Source: Paraburkholderia phenoliruptrix
GTDB taxonomy: Bacteria > Pseudomonadota > Gammaproteobacteria > Burkholderiales > Burkholderiaceae
Direction: 5' to 3'
Length of the DNA: 40,172 nt
Assembly (NCBI RefSeq): GCF_019511605.1
Contig: NZ_JAEUAV010000038.1
Span: 1 to 40,172 of the forward strand
A program made the translations under genes and the position numbers. Each line of letters starts with the position of its first letter. Positions within the stretch are counted from its first letter, which is position 1. Shown one piece after another: positions 17,029-24,001 of the stretch. Under the pieces are notes generated by a model. The model ran no database searches. It saw only the letters and a list, made by a program, of their open reading frames with translations, and had not been told where the DNA came from.

Positions 17029-17424
17029 ATGGCGGACGAACAGGAAGTGGCTCGCGTGATCGCAACGCCCGCCGCAGTGGAGTTGATAGACACGTTGCGC
17101 GCGCAACATGGCGATGTACTGTTCCATCAATCCGGCGGATGTTGCGACGGCAGCGCGCCGATGATGTTTCCACAAAGCGAGTTCATGATCGGCGCGTCCG
17201 ACGTGAAGCTTGGCACTCTTGCGGGCGTGCCTTTTTACATGAGCGATTCGCAGTTCGAGTACTGGCAGCATACGCAATTGATAATCGACGTGGTGCCGGG
17301 CAACGGCGGCATGTTCTCGCTCGAGCGGCCGACCGGTTTGCGTTTTCTCACGCGCTCGCGCCTATTCGACGACGGCGAGAACGCGTGGCTCGCAGCGCAC
17401 CCTGTGCAGCGCGGCGATGCGTGA
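17029..17424 (+). CDS. DUF779 protein, acetaldehyde dehydrogenase-associated
   Basis: This protein of about 131 residues belongs to DUF779. It has the Cys-rich HQSGGCCDGSAPMMF motif and the segment YMSDSQFEYWQHTQLIIDVVPG, both characteristic. Genes of this family travel with AcoD/ExaC aldehyde dehydrogenases, as here, but their biochemical role is not established. The start is taken at 17029 because GAGGA (17018-17022) is 6 bases upstream; the ATG at 17026 is also possible. Its stop codon is only 8 bases from that of eutC on the other strand, so the two operons converge almost directly. Confidence 0.88.
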   Translation: MADEQEVARVIATPAAVELIDTLRAQHGDVLFHQSGGCCDGSAPMMFPQSEFMIGASDVKLGTLAGVPFYMSDSQFEYWQHTQLIIDVVPGNGGMFSLERPTGLRFLTRSRLFDDGENAWLAAHPVQRGDA

Positions 17425-17432
17425 ATTGGCTG

Positions 17433-18275
17433 CTAGGTCGCGCCGGCGTTTGCGTCGGGGCTCGCCGGCTCTGATTGCCGGTGGGTGCTCGCCGCGCCGC
17501 CGATCGCGGCCGCGGCCGCGGCAGGCGCGGCCTGTAGCAACGCATCGCTGTCATCTTTCAGTCCGACGCCGGTAAGGCCGAGGCGCCGTGCATGCGTGAG
17601 CAGATAGTGCAGCTTGTGTGCGGCCAACGGATAGTCGAGCCCTTCAGGGCGCACGTTGGAAATGCAATTGCGCTGCGCGTCGCTGCAGCCCACTTTCGGC
17701 GCGTACGTCAGATAGATACCGAGGCTATCAGGCGAGCTCAGCCCTGGCCGCTCGCCAATAAGCATGACGACAATCTTCGCATGCAGCAACTCGCCGATCT
17801 CGTCGCCAAGCGCAACGCGTGCCTGCCGCGCGACGACGACAGGGGCGATTTTCCAATCCGCGAGTCGCAAAAGCACGGCTTGCAGCAGCGGCACCGCCTG
17901 CTTCGATGCAGCGAACGCAGACAAGCCGTCTCCGATCACGAACACCAGATCCGGTGATTCGTCCTTTAGCTGGGCGAGCGCGGCGCGGCTTTCTTCCGAT
18001 AAGCGGCGGCCAAGATCGGGACGCCGCAGGTAATGCTCGCGATCGGGCGCGGCGCTGTGCACGTCGAGCGTTCGCAACGACAGTGCGTGCAACTGCTGAT
18101 GCAATGCCTCCGTATCGAGCGGATGATGCACGGCATCGCGCGCCTGTGCATGCGAAAGATTGAATGCGAGCAAAGGCGCAGTGGGCACGCTGTTGCCCGC
18201 GCGGCCCAACGCGATGCGCGCGTTGGTGAACTGGCGCAGCGCATTCCACGGGTTCTTGTCCACAGAGTCGCTCAT
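17433..18275 (-). CDS. eutC: Ethanolamine ammonia-lyase small subunit
   Basis: EutC is the light chain of the adenosylcobalamin-dependent enzyme that splits ethanolamine into acetaldehyde and ammonia. Its 280 residues are slightly shorter than E. coli EutC. Typical segments are WNALRQFTNARIALGRAGNSVPTAPLLAF, LGRRLSEESRA, FVIGDGLSAFA and RNCISNVRPEGL. The C-terminus is an alanine-rich low-complexity tail. The start codon overlaps the eutB stop by 4 bases (ATGA), which implies coupled translation of the two subunits. Confidence 0.95.
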   Translation of the reverse strand: MSDSVDKNPWNALRQFTNARIALGRAGNSVPTAPLLAFNLSHAQARDAVHHPLDTEALHQQLHALSLRTLDVHSAAPDREHYLRRPDLGRRLSEESRAALAQLKDESPDLVFVIGDGLSAFAASKQAVPLLQAVLLRLADWKIAPVVVARQARVALGDEIGELLHAKIVVMLIGERPGLSSPDSLGIYLTYAPKVGCSDAQRNCISNVRPEGLDYPLAAHKLHYLLTHARRLGLTGVGLKDDSDALLQAAPAAAAAAIGGAASTHRQSEPASPDANAGAT

Positions 18276-19666
18276 GCCATACCCATCCAGTCGCGCGCGC
18301 CTTCCAGCAGCGGTTGCTGTGTCGATGCGCTCAGCAACGCACCGCGTGCGTCGGTAATCTGCATCGACTCAAGCCATTCCTCGAATTCAGGCGCGCGGCG
18401 CAAGCCGAGCACGTCGCGCACATACAGCGCGTCGTGAAACGACGTGCTTTGATAATTGAGCATCACGTCGTCCGCGCCCGGAATGCCCATGATGAAGTTG
18501 ATGCCCGCCACGCCTAGCAGCGTGAGCAGGTTGTCCATGTCGTCCTGATCGGCCTCCGCATGATTCGTATAGCAGATGTCGCAACCCATCGGCACGCCGA
18601 GCAGCTTGCCGCAGAAGTGGTCTTCGAGACCCGCACGCGTGATCTGCTTGCCGTCGTACAGATACTCGGGGCCGATGAAACCCACCACGGTGTTCACGAG
18701 AAACGGATTGAACTTGCGCGCGACCGCATAGGCGCGCGCCTCGCACGTCTGTTGATCGACGCCGAAATGCGCGTCCGCCGACAACGCGCTGCCCTGCCCG
18801 GTTTCGAAGTACATCAGGTTGCTGCCGACTGTGCCGCGCTTGAGCGAAAGTCCTGCTTCATACGCTTCGTGCAGCAGCGCGAGCGAAATGCCGAAGCCGG
18901 CGTTGGCTTTTTCCGTGCCCGCAATCGACTGGAAAACGAGGTCCACGGGCACGCCTTTTTCGATCGCGGCGATGGTGTTGGTGACGTGCGTCAGCACGCA
19001 CGACTGCGTGGGCACCTGGTAGCGCTGGCGGAAGTCGTCGACCATTTGCAGCAGCCGGGTGATCGCGGCGAGGTTGTCGCTCGCCGGATTGATGCCGATC
19101 ATCGCGTCGCCGCAACCGTACATGAGGCCGTCGAGCATGGAGGCCGCGATGCCTTTGACGTCATCCGTCGGATGATTGGGTTGCAGGCGCACCGACATGT
19201 GGCCCGGCAAGCCGACGGTGTTGCGAAAGCGCGTGATAACCGGACGTTTGCGCGCGGCCGCAATCAGGTCCTGATTGCGCATCAGCTTCGAGACGGCCGC
19301 CACCATTTCCGGCGTTAGGCCCGCAGCGATGCGTGTGAGCGCCTCGGCGTCCGTCGACGTGCTCAGCAGCCAGTTGCGAAAATCGCCCACCGTCAGATGC
19401 GAAATCTCGGCGAATGCCTGCGGCGAATGATCGTCTATCACGAGCCGCGTGACCTCGTCGCTTTCGTAGGGAACGAGCGCTTCGTTCAGGAAAGTGCGCA
19501 ACGGCACCTGCGCCAGCGCCATTTTCGCGGCGACACGCTCCTCCTCGCTCGCCGCCGCAACGCCCGCGAGCTGGTCGCCGGAACGTTGCGGGCTGGCCTT
19601 CGCCATGAGTGTTTTCAGATCGGCAAAGCGATAAGTGCGGCTGCCGATTGTCTCCGTATAGCTCAT
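18272..19666 (-). CDS. eutB: Ethanolamine ammonia-lyase large subunit
   Basis: EutB is the catalytic heavy chain (464 residues), a TIM barrel that binds ethanolamine and the corrin cofactor. Typical segments are KTLMAKASPQRSGDQLAG, GLPGHMSVRLQPNHP, VVGFIGPEYLYDGKQI, and CDICYTNHAEADQDDMDNL near the C-terminus. It lies between eat and eutC in a compact operon (55-base gap to eat, 4-base overlap with eutC). No eutA reactivase, eutT or microcompartment shell genes are present, so this is the short, cytosolic form of the pathway. It needs adenosylcobalamin made or imported by genes elsewhere. Confidence 0.96.
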   Translation of the reverse strand: MSYTETIGSRTYRFADLKTLMAKASPQRSGDQLAGVAAASEEERVAAKMALAQVPLRTFLNEALVPYESDEVTRLVIDDHSPQAFAEISHLTVGDFRNWLLSTSTDAEALTRIAAGLTPEMVAAVSKLMRNQDLIAAARKRPVITRFRNTVGLPGHMSVRLQPNHPTDDVKGIAASMLDGLMYGCGDAMIGINPASDNLAAITRLLQMVDDFRQRYQVPTQSCVLTHVTNTIAAIEKGVPVDLVFQSIAGTEKANAGFGISLALLHEAYEAGLSLKRGTVGSNLMYFETGQGSALSADAHFGVDQQTCEARAYAVARKFNPFLVNTVVGFIGPEYLYDGKQITRAGLEDHFCGKLLGVPMGCDICYTNHAEADQDDMDNLLTLLGVAGINFIMGIPGADDVMLNYQSTSFHDALYVRDVLGLRRAPEFEEWLESMQITDARGALLSASTQQPLLEGARDWMGMA

Positions 19667-19721
19667 TCGTTGCGACTCCAGCTTGCATGTACCGCGCCGC
19701 TGCGCACAGCGACCGGGTTCG

Positions 19722-21125
19722 TCATTCTTCGAGCAGTGCGTCCGCCGGCGCGGCCTCGCGCTGATGGCGCGTCAACAGGAAATAGACGTAGCCAAGTGCG
19801 AGGAAGATGGCGAACACCACGGCCACCAGAAAGTTGAAGTACACCATGGTCGCCAGACAGATTACCGCGGCCACCAGCGCGAAGCCTGGAAAGAGCGGAA
19901 AAAGCGGCGCGCGGAACGGACGCTCCATGTCCGGTTCGGCGCGACGTAGCTTGAAAAGCGACAACATGCTGATGATATACATCACGATAGCGCCAAACAC
20001 GGACATCGTCACGATGTTCGCCGTGAGCGTCTGGCCGCCGAACTGGATCAGCTCGTCGCTGTAGATCGCCGCGATGCCGATGACGCCGCCCGCCACGATC
20101 GCGCGATGCGGCGTCTTGAAGCGCGGATGCACTTTCGAAAGCCATTCAGGCAGATAGCCCGCGCGCGCCAGCGCGAAAATCTGCCGAGAATAGCCGAGGA
20201 TGATGCCGTGAAACGACGCGACCAGACCGAACAGACCGAGCCACACGAGCATGTGCATCCAGCCGCTATTTTCTCCGACGATGAACTTCATCGCTTGCGG
20301 CAGCGGGTCGTTGATGTTCGAGAGCTTCGTCCAGTCACCCGCCGCGCCCGCGAACACCATCACGCCGATGGCGAGCACCACCAGGGTCAGAATGCCCGCC
20401 ACGTAGGCGACGGGAATGGAGCGCCTCGGGTTTTTCGCTTCTTCAGCGGCCATCGCGACACCTTCGATCGCGAGGAAGAACCAGATTGCGAACGGAATCG
20501 CCGCGAACATGCCGTTAAAGGAGCCCATGCTGAAAGTGTCTGCGCCGGCCCAGCCGCCTTTCGTGAAGTTCGACCACTGAAAGCCGGGCGAAACGACGCC
20601 CATGAACACCAGCAGCTCGAAAATGGCGAGCAACGTCACGCAAAGCTCGAATGCGGCGGCGATCTGCACGCCGACGATGTTCAATGCCATGAAGACGAGA
20701 TACGCGCCCATTGCCGCGTGTTTTGGTTCGAGCCCCGGAAACTGCACGTGCAGATAGGCGCCAATGGCAAGCGCAATGGCCGGCGGCGCAAACACGAATT
20801 CGACCAGCGTGGCCGCGCCCGCGAGATAGCCGCCGGTCGGGCCGAACGCGTGACGCGCGTAGGCGAAGGGGCCGCCGGCATGCGGAATGGACGTGGTGAG
20901 CTCGGTGAAGCTGAAAATGAAGGTGGTGTACATCGCGGCGATAAAGATCGCCGTAATGACAAAGCCGAGCGTACCCGCGCTCGCCCAGCCGTAGCTCCAG
21001 CCGAAATATTCGCCGGAAATCACGAGGCCGACCGCAATGCCCCAAAGTTGCCACGTGCCGAGCGTCTGCTTCAACTCGTGATGCGTGACTTTACCGACGT
21101 GCTGACTATTGGACTCTGATTTCAT
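19722..21125 (-). CDS. eat: Ethanolamine permease (APC superfamily)
   Basis: This 467-residue inner-membrane transporter has about 12 hydrophobic segments and the amino acid-polyamine-organocation fold. It contains VISGEYFGWSYGWASAGTLG, the PHAGGPFAYARHAFGP motif and GYSRQIFALARAGYLPEWL, typical of the Eat ethanolamine permeases. The ATG at 21125 (MKSESNSQHVGK) is chosen because a GGGAG-like site stands just upstream and homologues begin near here; the frame is open to 21242. It is the first gene of eat-eutB-eutC and would supply the substrate. Confidence 0.93.
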   Translation of the reverse strand: MKSESNSQHVGKVTHHELKQTLGTWQLWGIAVGLVISGEYFGWSYGWASAGTLGFVITAIFIAAMYTTFIFSFTELTTSIPHAGGPFAYARHAFGPTGGYLAGAATLVEFVFAPPAIALAIGAYLHVQFPGLEPKHAAMGAYLVFMALNIVGVQIAAAFELCVTLLAIFELLVFMGVVSPGFQWSNFTKGGWAGADTFSMGSFNGMFAAIPFAIWFFLAIEGVAMAAEEAKNPRRSIPVAYVAGILTLVVLAIGVMVFAGAAGDWTKLSNINDPLPQAMKFIVGENSGWMHMLVWLGLFGLVASFHGIILGYSRQIFALARAGYLPEWLSKVHPRFKTPHRAIVAGGVIGIAAIYSDELIQFGGQTLTANIVTMSVFGAIVMYIISMLSLFKLRRAEPDMERPFRAPLFPLFPGFALVAAVICLATMVYFNFLVAVVFAIFLALGYVYFLLTRHQREAAPADALLEE

Positions 21126-21408
21126 CGGACGCTCCCGGAGTTTGCCGCTTGCTCGACGCCGCAAGGCTTTGCGGTGCGTGGACGGGCAGGCTTTCGCCGA
21201 TGGTAGTGAGCCATTATTCGAGGTGTTATCGAAATTCGGCAAAGTTCGCGAACGGTTTGGGGGCGACGGGGCTTGGGTGAGTCAGGGGGTAGGGTTCGTG
21301 AAGATTGCGGGTTGCGCGTTTATGTGGCCGCGTGTTCAGGTGCGTCTCTGGTTTTTATAGTCTTTGTATATGTATACGTAGTAATAGTTAACAAGCGCCG
21401 CGCTCGCC

Positions 21409-21417
21409 TGTGGATAA
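21409..21417 (-). promoter_or_regulatory. Perfect DnaA box
   Basis: TGTGGATAA is the exact complement of the DnaA box TTATCCACA. It stands beside the AT-rich tract. A degenerate copy, CGTGGATAG, lies at 21475-21483. Confidence 0.6.
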
Positions 21418-21592
21418 CCGCAAAGCTCGGTTTCGGATCAAGCGCTTGCGGCGGCGATAACCTTGGGCGGCCAACGTGGATAGCCGGATCGAACGAGGGA
21501 AAAGTTTTGCCGCGGCTCGCTAGGCGGTGCAGTTGTCAAGGTTTGTCCCACAGGATGCGGAACGGGTTTTACAGGGGTTGTGCAGAGGGAGG

Positions 21593-21601
21593 TGTGGATA
21601 A
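21593..21601 (-). promoter_or_regulatory. Second perfect DnaA box
   Basis: A second TGTGGATAA in the same orientation stands 184 bases from the first. I saw no other perfect copy elsewhere in the window. Confidence 0.6.
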
Positions 21602-21774
21602 GTGGGCGTGCGGAGAGCTCCATTGGCACAGCGCAAAGCGGATCCAGAATCCCGCCCGGCTGTCCTCGCCCTGTCAGGTACCGGGAATGTCTGGAATGCC
21701 GGCATGAACCGGACCAGGAACTTGCGCGCATCCCAACTGACGCAGTTCCTGGCGATGTCGATAGCGCCGTTTTG

Positions 21775-22554
21775 CTAGTCCGCCACCAGCACAGGCTTGA
21801 GATGCTCCCTTTGGAGCTTTCTCGGTACGCCGATCATCACGAGGTAGATGCGCACCAGCAGGCCGGCAAACCAGAGCGACACTGGCATGCCCAGCACCGC
21901 CAGCGCGAACAGCACGCCGTTCGTCCCGAAGTTCGAGGACAGCAGCCGCCCCAGGATGAGATAGCACGGGGCGATACCGAAGACGATATAGGAATAGATT
22001 CTCGGGAAAGGGGAGCGTTCTTTATGGAGCCGCTCGAACAATGCCATTCCTGCTTGCTTTCGATAATGGAATCCGGAAGCGCTCTCTTCGAAGGCCCGTT
22101 TGACGAAAGAGGTTTGGGTGATCGTATTCATCACCGCTTGCCTTGACATGACCGCCCAGTACAGCGTCAGCATCAACCCACCGAGCAGGCCCGGCCAACG
22201 CAGATGCGGCGCCATGGGTGCAAACAGGAAGTAGTAGAAATAGGCGAATATGCCAAAGAAGAAGTACATGGCAAATGTCGCAACCGAGAGCACCAGCCCG
22301 GACACCCACAACAGGTTCGAACGGCGGTACATGATCGAGACAGCGAAGGGTACGAAGAGGCAAATCAGCGTAACCAGCACGCCTATTTTCCAGGGCCATC
22401 CGGACACCGCAAGATCGTCTGCATATGCCGCGTACGACACGCCGGTTGCAAGCGTGGGAAAAATGAAATTCACCGGCGTGGCTTTCTTCGTCATCTCCCA
22501 GACTGCGTCTTTCAGTTCTGTCTCGGGCTTTGTCATCGATTGCGATCGTGGCAT
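21775..22554 (-). CDS. Multi-pass membrane protein, probable immunity to the adjacent effector
   Basis: I do not recognise this 259-residue protein by family. It has about six hydrophobic segments, including FIFPTLATGVSYAAYA, WKIGVLVTLICLFVPFAVSI, LVLSVATFAMYFFFGIFAYF and YIVFGIAPCYLILGRLL, and a basic C-terminus. It begins 28 bases after the stop of a putative pore-forming T6SS effector and ends the vgrG1 cassette. Immunity proteins to pore-forming toxins are usually multi-pass inner-membrane proteins encoded directly downstream. The role is therefore inferred from position and topology. A second in-frame ATG at 22536 is possible. Confidence 0.7.
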   Translation of the reverse strand: MPRSQSMTKPETELKDAVWEMTKKATPVNFIFPTLATGVSYAAYADDLAVSGWPWKIGVLVTLICLFVPFAVSIMYRRSNLLWVSGLVLSVATFAMYFFFGIFAYFYYFLFAPMAPHLRWPGLLGGLMLTLYWAVMSRQAVMNTITQTSFVKRAFEESASGFHYRKQAGMALFERLHKERSPFPRIYSYIVFGIAPCYLILGRLLSSNFGTNGVLFALAVLGMPVSLWFAGLLVRIYLVMIGVPRKLQREHLKPVLVAD

Positions 22555-22582
22555 CTGGACTCGCTTTCCGGTGAGTGCCGTC

Positions 22583-24001
22583 TTACGGCATGTACATCAT
22601 GGGGTACTGATCATAGTCTTTGGGCATGGACTTTTCCAGGTATTCGGCCGCGTGCTTGATCGACTCGCCAATTGATCGAAACCATGACGTGACGTGCTCA
22701 GTGGCGTGGGTTTTCTTGTCTAGCCAGTCGAGTCCGTAACCTACTGCGATTGCGACAACGATAGTTCCCACGACGATTGCCGCTACCGGCAGTGCGACGG
22801 TTCCCGCGAGTAGTGCCACGGCAGCGCCTACCGCGACGGACGCAATCGCCGCGCTCAATCCCGCTTTCGCAAGGTCGATCCCAATCTTGCCTAACAGGTC
22901 CGCGATGTCTTTCTTTCTCTTTCCGTCCGGACCGATGTCCTCATAGTCGTGCAGCCATTCAGCCGTGTCGAGGGTGATGGTAAAAATCAACGCGATCAAG
23001 CCGGCCTTCTTGAAGGCTCCTTTGGACCCCTCCCAAGCAGCGGCTGCACCCGACGCTGCAGTACCGGCTCCCCCGGCAATCGTCAGGACCTTTTCGTTCT
23101 GCACGCCGTATCGCGCAGCGGTCACCAACTTTCGCAATCGCGGGTTGCCGGTGAAGACAACGTATGTTCTTTCTCCTACGTTCTTGTGAACGATCTTCAT
23201 CAATCGGAACTTCTCTCTCCAAAGCTCCTGGATCCACTGCTTGTTGTCTTTCAGAAAGGCCGTCGCACCGGCGAGCTGTCCTATTAGCCAATTACGTGTT
23301 GCAATGTTGTTGGTGTCAATGGCCGTGTCTTCCGAGCCGCCCGCAGCCAGTGCGTCCATTACCTGTTTCGGGATTGAACTCTTATCGACTTCGAAGACAT
23401 GAGCTTCCTGTGCTGGCTCGACTGTGGTACCAGGCGCCAATTTGATTGGCAGGGGACACGACCAGAGTTGCTCCGCACGCAGTGGATCGAACGCACCCGC
23501 GGGGCGCAGATACTCGGGAATTGCGGGTTGCGGATAGGTGAGCAGGGGCGCTGCGTTAGTCTGTTTCGATGATGCAGAGGCCGTTGGTAGATGCGCGGCG
23601 TGATTCGTACCGATGGCAATGATGATCGGCTCTGGCTTGGCTTTTGGAGAAGGGTCGGTGTTCGCCAAACCGAACGTCCGCATCGAATAGCTCTGATACG
23701 CCTTGCCATTCTGTTTGAGTGTGAGTTGGCCCTTGAAATCCCTGCTGATCCAGATGTGGTAGCGCTGACCGTCCTGGAACTGTCCCTGCTTGACGCGCTT
23801 CTTCCTGGCTACGTCGTAGATCCAGTCTTCGCTTGCCTCGACGGTGTAGGTTGCGCCTTTTTTCACCTGAATATCGAATATCACGTCGCGATGCTTGCGC
23901 AACAGAACGGTGAGATCCGTTTCGGCCCAGCATTCGACGGGCTCGCCGGGTAGATCGATGCATACGGTATGTTGGATCAGGGGACGGTCGCCCATTGTCA
24001 T
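22583..24001 (-). CDS. Putative pore-forming T6SS effector
   Basis: This 472-residue protein is encoded directly behind vgrG1 with an ATGA overlap, the standard place for a VgrG-borne effector. The N-terminal 130 residues look like a beta-rich carrier or adaptor region (YTVEASEDWIYDVARKKR). A proline-rich linker and a helical middle follow. The C-terminal third is strongly hydrophobic: GLIALIFTITLDTAEWL, then a long Ala/Val/Gly hairpin (KAGLSAAIASVAVGAAVALL and PVAAIVVGTIVVAIAVGYGL), then an amphipathic Lys-rich tail. This resembles colicin-like or other membrane-inserting toxins. The multi-pass membrane protein that follows fits as immunity. The pore-forming activity is inferred; no catalytic motif was seen. 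GC content is visibly below that of the backbone genes. Confidence 0.65.
   Translation of the reverse strand: MTMGDRPLIQHTVCIDLPGEPVECWAETDLTVLLRKHRDVIFDIQVKKGATYTVEASEDWIYDVARKKRVKQGQFQDGQRYHIWISRDFKGQLTLKQNGKAYQSYSMRTFGLANTDPSPKAKPEPIIIAIGTNHAAHLPTASASSKQTNAAPLLTYPQPAIPEYLRPAGAFDPLRAEQLWSCPLPIKLAPGTTVEPAQEAHVFEVDKSSIPKQVMDALAAGGSEDTAIDTNNIATRNWLIGQLAGATAFLKDNKQWIQELWREKFRLMKIVHKNVGERTYVVFTGNPRLRKLVTAARYGVQNEKVLTIAGGAGTAASGAAAAWEGSKGAFKKAGLIALIFTITLDTAEWLHDYEDIGPDGKRKKDIADLLGKIGIDLAKAGLSAAIASVAVGAAVALLAGTVALPVAAIVVGTIVVAIAVGYGLDWLDKKTHATEHVTSWFRSIGESIKHAAEYLEKSMPKDYDQYPMMYMP

Larger units (their letters stand above)
21126..21774. other. 649-base gene-free spacer: eat leader, AT-rich tract and DnaA boxes
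   Basis: No convincing gene is present. Near the eat end a small hairpin CCGCAA-GGCT-TTGCGG (21159-21174) would fall in the eat leader. From about 21347 to 21395 the sequence becomes markedly AT-rich (TATAGTCTTTGTATATGTAT region). Perfect DnaA boxes follow at 21409-21417 and 21593-21601. No cobalamin riboswitch pattern was recognised. Confidence 0.6.

Noticed and set aside
21126..21400. Possible cobalamin riboswitch before eat-eutBC
   Set aside because: The pathway needs adenosylcobalamin, but I saw no B12-box-like sequence or matching fold. Only a short hairpin is present.
21273..21731. Short frames in the spacer upstream of eat
   Set aside because: No family resemblance, no ribosome sites, and they run through the AT-rich tract and DnaA boxes.
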